64,000 nt of DNA, taken from NCBI RefSeq assembly GCF_003814555.1, contig NZ_RKQN01000003.1, positions 293,611 to 357,610 of the forward strand. The letters are read 5' to 3'. Source of the stretch: Vulcaniibacterium tengchongense. GTDB taxonomy: Bacteria > Pseudomonadota > Gammaproteobacteria > Xanthomonadales > Xanthomonadaceae. The position numbers were made by a program, and so were the translations under genes. The notes beneath the pieces were generated by a model. It saw only the letters and a list, made by a program, of their open reading frames with translations, was not told the origin of the DNA and made no database searches. Positions 1-8,182 of the stretch are shown one piece after another (positions within the stretch are counted from its first letter, which is position 1; each line of letters begins with the position of its first letter).

Positions 1-426
1 GGCATGGGTCATGGTCAGCGGGCAGCTGGTGCCCGGCTCGACCTGGTGATGCAGGTAGCTCAGCGCCGCGCGCGCGACGTGCGCGCCGGGGCGCGGCTGC
101 GACCACGACAGCCCGGCCACGCCGTGCTCGACCGCGGCCTGCATGATGCGGTGGTAATGCGGATGGAACTCGACCAGGTCGATGCGCTGGCCGAAGCGGT
201 CGTGGGTGCGCAGGCGCGGACGGTCGCGGTGGGCGTCGAAGCTCAGCCGGTACAGCTCGTCGCCGGCGAGCGCGCCGTAGATCGCCAGGGTCTCGGCGAA
301 GCCCGCGCCGTCCTCGCGCGCCACGGCTTCGCGCAATGCGGCGTCGTCGGCCCACAGGTCGCGGGGGGCGAACTCGGGCGGCTGGTTGTCGACGCGGTGG
401 GTGGCGAACGGCGGCAGCGGGTCCAT
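1..426 (-). CDS. aidB: AidB-like acyl-CoA dehydrogenase, 5' part (runs off the left edge)
   Basis: Only the first 142 codons lie in the window. The protein starts MDPLPPFATHRVDNQPPEF and reaches a CPLTMTHA segment, matching the N-terminal helical domain of E. coli AidB (NQP near the start, CPITMT about 130 residues in). AidB-family proteins are flavin-bound acyl-CoA dehydrogenase homologues tied to the adaptive response to DNA alkylation and bind DNA through a C-terminal domain not visible here. The start is the ATG at 426-424. A decayed FAD monooxygenase gene lies just upstream. An isovaleryl-CoA dehydrogenase-type assignment is the alternative, but the N-terminal match favours AidB. Confidence 0.8.
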   Translation of the reverse strand, partial: MDPLPPFATHRVDNQPPEFAPRDLWADDAALREAVAREDGAGFAETLAIYGALAGDELYRLSFDAHRDRPRLRTHDRFGQRIDLVEFHPHYHRIMQAAVEHGVAGLSWSQPRPGAHVARAALSYLHHQVEPGTSCPLTMTHA

Positions 427-457
427 CTGCTACTCCGGGAGCGGGGTTGTGGCGATT

Positions 458-1093
458 CTAGGCGCGGCCCGATGCGATGGGCTGACTCCGCGCCAGGCCC
501 CGGCCGGCGCGTCGACCGCGGCCAGCGGGCGCGCTGCGGCCGGCGCGGCCAGCGCGTCGAGAAACCCGGGCTCGAACGCGAGCCTGCCCAGCCAACCGCG
601 GCGCGTGCCGCTCAGCACCCGCCGGCGTCGCCACTTGCGCGCGCAGCGACGACGCCGCGCCGTCGGCGACGGCCAGCAGGTCGTAGGCGCCGTGTTCGTC
701 GCCCAGGGCGTCGCGCAGCACGCCGCGGCGCGGTCCATCGCGACGATGCGGCGGCCGCAACGCACGGCCCGGCCCTCGCGCCAGGCTGCATCGAGCAACG
801 CGAACAGCGCGCCGCGCTGCATGCCGAGGCCGAACAAGCGCCGGTCGAGCTCGCGATAGCGCAGGCCCAGCACCGGACGGCCGCGCGCGGTCTCGCCGTA
901 CAGCCGGCCGATGCGTGCGTCGTGCGCCAGCGCTGCATCGAGCAAGCCATCGCCCACAGCACCGCCAGCCCGGTGGGTTGCAGCAGCAGGCCGGCGCCGG
1001 CCGGGCCCGGTGGCCGTCGCGACTCAGCAGCACCGCTGCGGCCTGGCCGGCGGTGCCGTATCCGACGATGGCGATGCGCAGCGGCTTGCCCAT
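458..1093 (-). pseudogene. decayed FAD-dependent monooxygenase (frameshifted)
   Basis: The start at 1093 encodes MGKPLRIAIVGYGTAGQAAA, a Rossmann FAD-binding fingerprint (GxGxxG), but homology then moves between reading frames. PGPAGAGLLLQPTGLAVLW is read at about 1010-948 in a second frame. GLLDAALAHDARIGRLYGET and RYRELDRRLFGLGMQRGALF follow at about 957-740 in a third. Text like YDLLAVADGAASSLRAQ returns to the first frame near 700-600. About eight residues usual after the glycine-rich loop (the acidic end of strand 2) are missing, and there is no recognisable C-terminal catalytic region. The gene therefore has several indels and a truncation. Function is presumed lost. Confidence 0.7.
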
Positions 1094-1208
1094 GCTGGGA
1101 GCGGGATGAGGACGAGACGCGCAGCCGGAAACGGGGGAAGAGGACGAGGAAGCGGACCGGCCGCGGCGAAACGGGAAAGCGGAGTCCCGTCCTTGCCGCT
1201 CGTTCCTA

Positions 1209-1237
1209 CGAAAAAGGCCCCGCCGAAGCGGGGCCTT
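1209..1237 (-). terminator. intrinsic terminator of the cold-shock gene
   Basis: A perfect inverted repeat, AAGGCCCCG and CGGGGCCTT separated by six bases, is followed on the minus strand by a run of T. It lies 25 bases past the stop codon of the cold-shock gene and fits a Rho-independent terminator. Confidence 0.85.
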
Positions 1238-1261
1238 CCAGACGGGCCGGGGCCGCGGGGC

Positions 1262-1480
1262 TCATGCGGTGGCGGGAGCGGCGACGGTCACACCGGACGC
1301 CTGCGCGCCCTTCGGGCCCTGGGTGAGCTCGTAGCTCACGCGCTGGCCTTCCTGCAGGCTGCGGAATCCTTTGGCGTTGATCGCGGAGAAGTGCACGAAT
1401 ACATCCGCGCTGCCGTCCTCGGGCGAGATGAAGCCGTATCCCTTGGCGTCGTTGAACCATTTCACAGTGCCGTACTGCAT
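1262..1480 (-). CDS. CspA-family cold-shock protein
   Basis: A 72-residue single-stranded nucleic acid chaperone of the CspA/CspD family. Both RNA-binding motifs are intact: KGYGFI (RNP1-like) near residues 12-17 and VFVHF (RNP2-like) near 27-31, with the family start [10 protein letters not shown]. The ATG at 1480 is chosen because AAGGAC sits just upstream. A longer in-frame reading from 1558 adds an unrelated N-terminus. The gene is monocistronic, with its own terminator. These proteins melt RNA secondary structure in cold or growth transitions; whether this copy is cold-inducible cannot be told. Confidence 0.95.
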   Translation of the reverse strand: MQYGTVKWFNDAKGYGFISPEDGSADVFVHFSAINAKGFRSLQEGQRVSYELTQGPKGAQASGVTVAAPATA

Positions 1481-1601
1481 GTCCTTATTGACCTCATGCT
1501 GGATGCGATGTCGCGCACGGCACGCGGTGGCGGTCCCGGGCGCCAGCCGAGTATGCAAAGTGAACCGCAGCTTGACAATCGCCGAAATGTGAAGTCCGTC
1601 T

Positions 1602-2354
1602 TCACGCTGCGACCAGGGCCCGGACCAGCGCCGGGACCCCCGCGGTGGCGGCGGCGACGTTGTCCAGCACGTCCTGCAGGGTGATGGCCTCGTCCGGATC
1701 CGGCCCGGCGCCCGCGGCCCAGTTGGCGACGATGGCCAGGCAGGCGTAATCCAGGCCGAGCTCCCGGGCCAGGCCGGCCTCGGGCATGCCGGTCATGCCG
1801 ACCAGGTCACAACCGTCGCGGCGCAACCGGGCGATCTCGGCGCGGGTCTCCAGGCGCGGGCCCTGGGTGGCGCCGTAGCAGCCGCCGTCGACCACCGCCA
1901 CGCCGGCGGTGCGCGCCGCCGCCAGCACCGCCTGCCGCAGCGCGCGGGTGTAGGGCTCGCCGAAGTCGACGTGCAGGACCTCGCTGCCCTCCTCCTCGCA
2001 GATCGTCGAGATGCGGCCCCAGGTGTAGTCGATCAGCTGGTCCGGGCAGGCCAGCACGCGCGGGCCGAAGCGCTCGGTGATGCCGCCGACGGTGTTGAGC
2101 GCCAGCACCCGGGTGGCGCCCAGCGCCTGCAGCGCGGCGAGGTTGGCGCGGTAGTTGATCTTGTGCGGCGGCAGCGAATGGCCTTCGCCGTGGCGGGCGA
2201 GGAAGGCGACGCGTCGGCCGCCCAGCCGGCCGACGCGGATCGGCCCGGATGGCGCGCCGAAGCGGGTCTGCGGCTGGAGGGTTTCGACGTCCTCCAGCTC
2301 GGCCAGCTTGTACAGGCCGGTGCCGCCGATGACGGCGAGGGCGGGATCGCTCAT
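1602..2354 (-). CDS. mtnP: S-methyl-5'-thioinosine phosphorylase (MTAP/PNP family)
   Basis: 250 residues, the usual size. Family motifs are GGTG (10-13, phosphate binding), RHGEGH (54-59), NYRANL (67-72), [10 protein letters not shown] (165-174), GMTGMPEA (186-193) and NWAAG (211-215). The enzyme phosphorolyses methylthiopurine nucleosides from polyamine and quorum-signal metabolism. In Pseudomonas and xanthomonads this clade prefers methylthioinosine over methylthioadenosine. The released hypoxanthine would feed the hpt product encoded next on the same strand, so the pair looks like a salvage unit, although 148 bases with hairpins separate them. Substrate preference is inferred from the clade. 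Confidence 0.9.
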   Translation of the reverse strand: MSDPALAVIGGTGLYKLAELEDVETLQPQTRFGAPSGPIRVGRLGGRRVAFLARHGEGHSLPPHKINYRANLAALQALGATRVLALNTVGGITERFGPRVLACPDQLIDYTWGRISTICEEEGSEVLHVDFGEPYTRALRQAVLAAARTAGVAVVDGGCYGATQGPRLETRAEIARLRRDGCDLVGMTGMPEAGLARELGLDYACLAIVANWAAGAGPDPDEAITLQDVLDNVAAATAGVPALVRALVAA

Positions 2355-2433
2355 GTCGCGGGCTCCTGCTGCTTGGCTCCTCCCCGTTCGGCGGGAAGGC
2401 AGGGATGGGGGTGGGTTGTCGGCGGCGCTGGAC

Positions 2434-2490
2434 GCCTGCCCGGACCGGCCGGGCAGGCCTTCCGGACCGCGCCGTCTCGAGGCGCGGTCC
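2434..2490 (-). terminator. two consecutive GC hairpins between hpt and mtnP
   Basis: GCCTGCCCGG/CCGGGCAGGC (2434-2443 with 2449-2458) and GGACCGCGCC/GGCGCGGTCC (2464-2473 with 2481-2490) are perfect 10-bp stems just past the hpt stop. No T-run follows, so they may be Rho-assisted termination or mRNA 3'-end stabilising structures rather than classic terminators. Confidence 0.5.
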
Positions 2491-2502
2491 GGCCCGCTCC
2501 GG

Positions 2503-3069
2503 TCACTCGCGCAGGGCGTAGATCGCGGGCAGGTTGCGGCCCTGCTCGCGGTAGTCCATGCCGTAGCCGAACACGTAGCGGTCCGGCACCTCGACGCCGA
2601 CGTAGTCGGCGGCGATGCCCGGCACGCAGCGGTCGTGCCGCTTCACCGCGAGCGCGGCGATGCGCACCTCGCGCGCGCCCTGCTCCCGGCACCAGTCGCG
2701 GATCGCGGCCAAGGTGTGGCCTTCGTCGAGGATGTCGTCGGCCAGCAGCACGCGCCGGTCGCGCAGCGGCGTGGCCGGGCGGTGCTTCCACACCAGGTCG
2801 GCGCCGCGGGTGTCGCCGCGGTAGCGGGTGGCGTGCAGGTAGTCGAACTCCAGATCCAGGCCGAGCGCGCCCAGCTCCATCGCCAGCTGCGCCGCGAACG
2901 GCAGGCCGCCGTGCATCACGGTCAGGAACACCGGCACTTCGCCGGCGTAGTCGGCGCGGATCGGCGCGGCCATGCGCGCGATCGCCCGCTCCAACGCGGT
3001 GCGGTCGAACAGCAGGTCCGACCGCGCCAGCGCGGCGGCGAGCTCGGGGTTGTTCGCAGTGGCGTCCAT
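2503..3069 (-). CDS. hpt: hypoxanthine-guanine phosphoribosyltransferase
   Basis: 188 residues of type I phosphoribosyltransferase fold. The PRPP-binding signature VLLADDILDEGHTL is at 107-120, with FLTVMHGG (48-55) as the pyrophosphate loop and LEFDYLHATRY (73-83) as the flexible-loop region. It converts hypoxanthine or guanine plus PRPP to IMP or GMP. The start ATG overlaps the last base of the nagZ stop (TGATG at 3071-3067), so translation is probably coupled to nagZ. Its position before mtnP fits recycling of the base that mtnP releases. Confidence 0.93.
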   Translation of the reverse strand: MDATANNPELAAALARSDLLFDRTALERAIARMAAPIRADYAGEVPVFLTVMHGGLPFAAQLAMELGALGLDLEFDYLHATRYRGDTRGADLVWKHRPATPLRDRRVLLADDILDEGHTLAAIRDWCREQGAREVRIAALAVKRHDRCVPGIAADYVGVEVPDRYVFGYGMDYREQGRNLPAIYALRE

Positions 3070-4067
3070 CAGGCCAGGCCCTCCAGGCGGCGACGGGTCT
3101 CGCCGTAGCGGCCGTCGGCGATCAGGCCGTCCCAGCCGAGCGCGCCGCGGCCGATCAGCCCGATCAGCGCCGCGGTGTTGAGCGCGCGCCCTTCCACCGC
3201 CTTCAGCGCCTCCTCGACGAACTGCGGGTGGCAGACCAGGACGACGTCGCATCCCGCGTCCAGGTGCGCATGGACGCGCTGCGCCACGCCGCCGGCGGCG
3301 AGCGCCGCCTTCATGCCGATGTCGTCGCTGAACACCACGCCGCGGAAACCCAGTTCGCCGCGCAGGATCTCCTCGATCCAGCGCCGCGAGAACCCGGCCG
3401 GCTCCGGCGCGATCGCCGGGTAGCTCACGTGCGCCACCATCACCGCGTCGGCGCCGGCGTCGATGCCGGCGGCGAACGGAAGCAGGTCGCTCGCGCGCAG
3501 CTCCTCGAGCGTGCGCGGGTCGGCGGCGGCGTCGACGTGCGTGTCGGCGCGCACCGAGCCGTGCCCGGGGAAGTGCTTGAGCGTGGCCGCCATGCCCGCG
3601 GCGTGCATGCCGCGCACGTAGGCGCGGGCGAATTCCGCGACCACGGCCGGATCGTCGGAAAAAGCGCGGTCGCCGATCGCCAGGTTGCCGCGATCCAGGT
3701 CCACCACCGGCGCGAAGCTCAGGTCGACGCCGCTGGCCTGCACTTCGCGCGCCATCAGCCAGGCGTGCGCCTCGGCCGCCTGGAGGGCGCCGTCGCGGTC
3801 GCCGGCGCGCCAGCGCTCGCCGAACCGCCGCAGCGGCGGCAGCGCGCTGTAGCCCTCGCGGAAGCGCTGCACGCGGCCGCCCTCCTGGTCGACGCAGACC
3901 AGCTGCGGCCGCGGCGCGGCTTCGCGGATGGCCGCGGCCAGTTCGGCCACCTGGGCTTGGGAGGCGAAGTTGCGCGCGAACAGGATCACGCCGGCGCAGG
4001 CATCGTGCTGCAGCCAGTCGCGCTCCTGCGCGGTGAGTTCGGTGCCGGCGACGCCGATCACGAGCAT
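3069..4067 (-). CDS. nagZ: beta-N-acetylhexosaminidase NagZ (GH3)
   Basis: 332 residues of a cytoplasmic GH3 glycosidase that removes GlcNAc from anhydromuropeptides in cell-wall recycling. The family signature KHFPGHGSVRADTH spans about 164-177 and holds the general acid His/Asp dyad. DQEGGRVQR is at 60-68, and the SDD motif at 247-249 supplies the catalytic Asp (about 248). There is no signal peptide. The start at 4067 follows GGAG about ten bases upstream. The product is linked to beta-lactamase induction in bacteria with AmpR/AmpC; no such genes are in the window. It is coupled to hpt downstream. Confidence 0.94.
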   Translation of the reverse strand: MLVIGVAGTELTAQERDWLQHDACAGVILFARNFASQAQVAELAAAIREAAPRPQLVCVDQEGGRVQRFREGYSALPPLRRFGERWRAGDRDGALQAAEAHAWLMAREVQASGVDLSFAPVVDLDRGNLAIGDRAFSDDPAVVAEFARAYVRGMHAAGMAATLKHFPGHGSVRADTHVDAAADPRTLEELRASDLLPFAAGIDAGADAVMVAHVSYPAIAPEPAGFSRRWIEEILRGELGFRGVVFSDDIGMKAALAAGGVAQRVHAHLDAGCDVVLVCHPQFVEEALKAVEGRALNTAALIGLIGRGALGWDGLIADGRYGETRRRLEGLA

Positions 4068-4251
4068 GGAAGGACTCCGGAAACGCGGCGATGACGCGGC
4101 CGGGCATTGTCGCGCAGATGGCCGGAAACGAGAAACCGCGCGTGGCCGGCACCGCGTGCGGCGGCGGCGCCGCAGCCGGCGCGCGCCGGTCCCGGCGCGG
4201 CCCGCCTCTCGGGCCGGCCCGCGTGCGGAACGTTTCTTTCGCCAGGCCCGC

Positions 4252-4934
4252 TCAGACGGTGCAGCCGTCGGGCCCGCAGGCCGCGTCCCCGCCCGCGGGC
4301 GGCGCCTGCACGCCGAGCCGCGCGAACGCGGCGAGGAAGGTCTCCGGCGCTTGCGCGCCCTGCACCGCGAGGCGGCCGTCGACGACGAGGTGGGCACCGC
4401 GCGGATGCCGAACGCGCGCGCCTGCGCCAGCTGCGCGCGCACTTCGGCCATGCCCTCGCCGGAGACCAGCAGCGCCCGCACCCGCACCTCGCCCAACCCG
4501 CCGGCGGCGCCGGCATCGAGCAGCGTTCGCGGATCGGCCAGGTTGCGGCCCTCGGCGAAATGCGCGCGGAACAGCGCCTCGCCGGCCGCGTCCGCATCGC
4601 CCTCGCGGCCGGCCAGCCACAGCAGCCGGTGCGCGTCGAAGGTGCTCACCCGCACCTGGCCGCGGTCGAAGTCGAACGGCAAGCCCTCGGCGCGGCCGGT
4701 GGCCTGGGTCTGCGCAAGGATCTGCTCGGTGCGCTCGCGGCCGCCGAACTTGGCCTCGTAGGCCTCGCGCAGGGGCACCGGCGTCGTCCCCGCTTCGGGA
4801 TCGAGCTGGAACGCGTGCCAGCGCAATTCGACGGCCTGCCCCGCCGGCCCGAGCCGCTCCAGCGCGCGGCGCAGGCGGTGCTTGCCGATCCAGCACCAGG
4901 GGCAGACCACGTCGGACCAGATGTCGATGCGCAT
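4252..4934 (-). pseudogene. FrnE/DsbA-family dithiol oxidoreductase with a one-base frameshift
   Basis: The start at 4934 encodes MRIDIWSDVVCPWCWIGKHR with a CPWC thioredoxin-like active site (11-14), then the helical insertion typical of FrnE proteins. Family text continues to FGIRAVPT, then the frame breaks near 4389-4391: one T appears missing where VPTFVVDGR is expected. The normal C-terminus (VVDGRLAVQGAQAPETF to GPDGCTV) continues in another frame to the stop at 4252. Repairing one base gives about 227 residues, the family norm. The rest is well preserved, so this is a recent mutation or an assembly error. It lies upstream of nagZ with a 184-base gap. Confidence 0.75.
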
Positions 4935-5163
4935 GGGGAAGGCTCGCAAGTCGGGAAGCGCAGGCGTCGGCCGCGGGCGCCGATCCCCCCCTGCAGCGTA
5001 GCGGACGATCCGCCCCTCGCCGCCGTCGCGCCTGGAACGGCGCATTCCGCCCCGTTTCCGCCACGCGATGGTGCGGCGGGGCGGCCGCGCGCGTTCGCCG
5101 GCGGAGGGCAGCGCCCGCAAGCCGCATGGCCGCGCGGCAGTACGCCCGCGACCCGCGCGGGAA

Positions 5164-5673
5164 TCAAGCGCCGGCTTTCTCCGCCTCGCTCCACCGCGAA
5201 TACGGCCGCTCGGCGAGCAGCAGGTTGTAGTAGCGCGCCTGGTCGGTGACTTCGCGGCCCAGCCAGGTCGGGCGGGCGAAGGGCTGCTCGGCCGAGGCCA
5301 GCTCGATCTCCGCCACCACCAGCCCCGCGTTGTCGCCGAGGAACTCGTCCACCTCCCAGAGCCGGCCGGCATGCTCGACGTAGTGGCGACGCTTCTCGAC
5401 GCGCCCGCCGACGCACAGCCCCAGCAGGGCGCGCGCATCGTCGAGCGGGATCGGGTAGTCGAACTCCTGCCGGGTGTGGCCGAGCTCGCGCGACTTCAGG
5501 TTCAGGAAGCCCGCCTCGCCGGCGATGCGCACCCGCGCCGACACCTTCATCGCGCCGTGGTCGAGCGCGGCGACGTCGTTCAGGTAGCCCTGCGCCATCG
5601 GCACGACCTTGTGCGCGGCCTCGCGCCAGCCGTCGCCCGCCACCAGGAACTTGCGTTCGATTTCGATGCCCAT
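5164..5673 (-). CDS. CYTH-domain protein (triphosphate tunnel metalloenzyme)
   Basis: 169 residues. It opens with the CYTH signature EIERKF (4-9) and has the alternating charged strands of the tunnel fold: RVRI near 47-50, NLKSRE near 58-63, EVDEF and VVAEIELAS in the C-terminal half. Single-domain bacterial members (CyaB/YgiF-like) usually hydrolyse inorganic tripolyphosphate or other triphosphates, and a few make cAMP. Nothing here separates these. The start is the ATG at 5673. It stands alone, with a repeat-containing gap on its upstream side. Cellular role not inferred. Confidence 0.85.
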   Translation of the reverse strand: MGIEIERKFLVAGDGWREAAHKVVPMAQGYLNDVAALDHGAMKVSARVRIAGEAGFLNLKSRELGHTRQEFDYPIPLDDARALLGLCVGGRVEKRRHYVEHAGRLWEVDEFLGDNAGLVVAEIELASAEQPFARPTWLGREVTDQARYYNLLLAERPYSRWSEAEKAGA

Positions 5674-5741
5674 GCGGTCTCCCGTTGTTCCGATCGCGCC
5701 TGCCCCGATGCAGGCGCCTGCGCCTTGCTTCCCGGCGATCC

Positions 5742-5857
5742 GCCACGCCGCCTGGCAACCGGCGCCGCCCGGCGCGACCTTCGGTGGCGGGGATGCCGCC
5801 GAAGGGCCTGCGGGGGCGCATTCACGGCGCGCCGCGCCCGTGCCCGGCCGCGCTCCC
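5742..5857. repeat. dispersed palindromic repeat, copy 1
   Basis: Shares GCCACGCCGC, then GCGCGACCTTCGG followed by GGC(G/A)GGGA(T/C)GCCGCCG, then CCGGCCGCGCTCC with a second copy at 10307-10434, in the same order. The core CTTCGGTGGC with GCCGCCGAAG forms a hairpin. It fills most of the 212-base gap between the CYTH gene and rlmD. Confidence 0.6.
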
Positions 5858-5885
5858 GCCGCCGCGCGCAAGCCGGGCGCGACCG

Positions 5886-7214
5886 TCAGCCCGGCTCGAA
5901 CATCGCGATGCTTTCCACGTGCGCGGTGTGCGGGAACATGTCCATCACCCCGGCCGCGCGCAGCTTCCAGCCCTTCTCGTTGACCAGGAAGCCCGCGTCG
6001 CGCGCCAGCGACGCCGGATGGCAGCTCACGTAGACGATGCGCCGGAACTGCTTCAGCGGCAGCTGCGCCAGCACCGCGTCGGCGCCGGAGCGCGGCGGGT
6101 CGAGCAGCAGGGCGTCGAAGCCCTGCTTCATCCACGGCTCGCCGCCCAGGTCCTTGGCCAGGTCGGCGGCGTGGAACTGCGCATTGGCGATGCCGTTGTG
6201 CGCCGCGTTCTCGCGCGCGCGCCGCACCAGCCCGGCCTCGCCTTCGACGCCGACCACCTCGCGCACCCGGCGCGCCAGCGGCAAGGTGAAATTGCCCAGG
6301 CCCGCGAACAGGTCGAGCACGCGGTCGCCCGGTTGCGGATCGAGCAGGTCCAGCGCATGCCGGATCATCTTACCGTTGAGCCCGGCGTTGACCTGGATGA
6401 AGTCCAGCGGGCGGAACAGGAACTCGACGTTCCACTCCGGCAGCGAGAACGCCAGCCGCGGCGCCTCCGGCCACAGCGGGTGCACGCTGTCGACGCCGCC
6501 CGGCTGCAGGAAGATCGCGAAGCCCTGCGCGCGGCCGAACGCGACCAGCGCGGCCCGGTCCTCGTCCGAAAGCGGCGCCAGGTGGCGGAACGTCAGCGCG
6601 ACGCCGCCGAACTCCGGCGCCGGGTCGCCGGCGATGAACTCGATCTGCGGGATCTCGCGCCGCGCCTGCAGGCCGTCGACCAGCGCGGCGAGCGCGCCGA
6701 TCCTCTCGCCGATCTGCGGGATCACGGTACGGCACTCCGCCAGATCGGCGACGAAACGCGGGTCCGCCTCGCGGAAGCCGACCAGGGTCTTGTCCTTCTT
6801 CTCGACCCGCCGCACCGAGAAGCGGCCCTTGCGCCGGTAGCCCCAGGATGCGTCGGCCAGCGGCGGCAACAACCGCTCGGGCGCGACGTGGCCGATGCGA
6901 TCGAAGTTCTCCAGCAGCACGCGCTGCTTGGCCAGGATCTGCTTCTCCTCCGCGTAGTGCTGCAGCGCGCAGCCGCCGCACACGCCGAAATGCGCGCAGC
7001 GCGGCGCGACCCGCTCCGGCGCGGCCTGCAGCACCTCGACCGTGCGCGCCTCGTCGAAGCTGCGGTGGCGACCGGTCTGCACCGCCATCACCCGTTCGCC
7101 GGGCAGCGCGCCGGCGACGAACACCGCCTTGCCGTCGCGGCGCGCGACCCCGCGGCCGTCGTGGGTCAGGTCGGTGATTTCGGCGAGGAACGGCGTTGGG
7201 TCGAGGCGGGCCAC
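5886..7214 (-). CDS. rlmD: 23S rRNA (uracil-1939-C5)-methyltransferase
   Basis: 442 residues, full length. An N-terminal TRAM-like beta region is followed by the [4Fe-4S] ligands C73, C79, C82 (CAHFGVCGGC) and C161. The SAM site is DLFAGLGNFT (301-310), LDPPRSGA is at 371-378 and the nucleophilic Cys is about C398 in YVSCHPASLARD. It makes m5U1939 in 23S rRNA. The start is GTG at 7214 (MARLDPTPFL); an ATG slightly upstream is in another frame. The complete cofactor and catalytic set argues for an active enzyme. Confidence 0.95.
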   Translation of the reverse strand: MARLDPTPFLAEITDLTHDGRGVARRDGKAVFVAGALPGERVMAVQTGRHRSFDEARTVEVLQAAPERVAPRCAHFGVCGGCALQHYAEEKQILAKQRVLLENFDRIGHVAPERLLPPLADASWGYRRKGRFSVRRVEKKDKTLVGFREADPRFVADLAECRTVIPQIGERIGALAALVDGLQARREIPQIEFIAGDPAPEFGGVALTFRHLAPLSDEDRAALVAFGRAQGFAIFLQPGGVDSVHPLWPEAPRLAFSLPEWNVEFLFRPLDFIQVNAGLNGKMIRHALDLLDPQPGDRVLDLFAGLGNFTLPLARRVREVVGVEGEAGLVRRARENAAHNGIANAQFHAADLAKDLGGEPWMKQGFDALLLDPPRSGADAVLAQLPLKQFRRIVYVSCHPASLARDAGFLVNEKGWKLRAAGVMDMFPHTAHVESIAMFEPG

Positions 7215-7265
7215 GGCATCGAGCGGGGTCGGGGGAGCCGGCTATTGTCGCAGATGCGGCGCCTC

Positions 7266-7495
7266 GGCCCTCGCCCCGCTCCCTTCCGCACGCGGGAGAG
7301 GGGCCCTGCGGAAGGATCGTTCGCGAAAGGCGCGGCTTGCGGGAAGGCACGCGCGGGGACGCCGAACGCCTTTCCGTGCAGAGGGCAAGCCCTGCGAAGG
7401 ACCGCTCGCGGGAAGGGAGCGGCTTGCCGGGCAGGGGCCTTCGCGAGGAACCGCACGCCCTTTCCCGCTCGCGGGAGAGGGTTGCGGCGAGGGCC
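7266..7495. repeat. 230-bp element with terminal inverted repeats filling the 7215-7516 gap
   Basis: The gap between rlmD and the DUF1318 lipoprotein gene has no gene. It is bounded by GGCCCTCGCC (7266-7275) and its complement GGCGAGGGCC (7486-7495). Inside are repeated GCGGGAGAGGG and GCGGCTTGC words, in both orientations. This resembles the short dispersed GC palindromes of xanthomonads. It has no coding capacity. Confidence 0.55.
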
Positions 7496-7516
7496 GGGCC
7501 GGCCGCGGCCCGCCGA

Positions 7517-8131
7517 CTACTTCTGCCGCCAGCCGCCGCCCGCGTCCTGCACCCACCAGCCCGGGCGCGCGCTGTCGATCCACTGCCGCGCGAACACCGC
7601 GCGGATCTGCTGCTCCCATTCGGGGTGGTCGTTGGCGACGGCGATCTCGCGGTACACCGCCTTGGCGTCGCGGTTCTGCTCGGCCACCGCCTGGTTCGCG
7701 GCGACGCGCTGCGCCAGCGGGATCTTGGCCGCGTCGCGCACCGCCACGGTGCCGTCGTTGGCGAAGCCCAGCGCACCCGCGTCGAACAGCGGCCGCAGCT
7801 GGCCCTCGAAGCGCGCGGCCATGCGCGCCTGGATCGCCTGGATCGCCGGCGTCTTGATGTCGATGTCCGGCTGGCCCTGCGCATGGGCGCTGCCGATGCC
7901 GACCAGCGCCAGCAGGTCGAGCCGCGCCGGCGCGCGCAGGCGCGCGCTCTGCCCGCCCGGGCCGGGCTTCGGCGCCGGCTCGGCCTCCGGCTGCGCCGCC
8001 TCGTCGCCGATCACCTTCTCGACGAACTCGCGCGCGGCCTCCTTCGCCTCGGCGGCCGGGAAGTAGACGTTGATCGTGACGCAGGCGCTGAGCATCACGG
8101 CGGCGACCGGTATCCCCATCCAACGACGCAT
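7517..8131 (-). CDS. DUF1318 / YdbL-like lipoprotein
   Basis: 204 residues. The start at 8131 (AGGAGA upstream) gives a lipoprotein signal, MRRWMGIPVAAVMLSAC, with acylated Cys at 17. The following VTINVYFP strand resembles the short beta segment of the YnbE lipoprotein. After a Pro/Ala linker (about 50-75) comes a YdbL-like domain ending PGWWVQDAGGGWRQK. In E. coli, YdbH, YnbE and YdbL form one operon for lipid transport to the outer membrane, and YdbL acts as a chaperone. Here the gene follows the YdbH-like gene by 51 bases. The idea that it combines YnbE and YdbL roles is inference. Confidence 0.8.
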   Translation of the reverse strand: MRRWMGIPVAAVMLSACVTINVYFPAAEAKEAAREFVEKVIGDEAAQPEAEPAPKPGPGGQSARLRAPARLDLLALVGIGSAHAQGQPDIDIKTPAIQAIQARMAARFEGQLRPLFDAGALGFANDGTVAVRDAAKIPLAQRVAANQAVAEQNRDAKAVYREIAVANDHPEWEQQIRAVFARQWIDSARPGWWVQDAGGGWRQK

Positions 8132-8182
8132 CGGACTTCTCCTGTGGCAGGGCCGCAAGACGGGCGGCGAGACGCGGCTACC

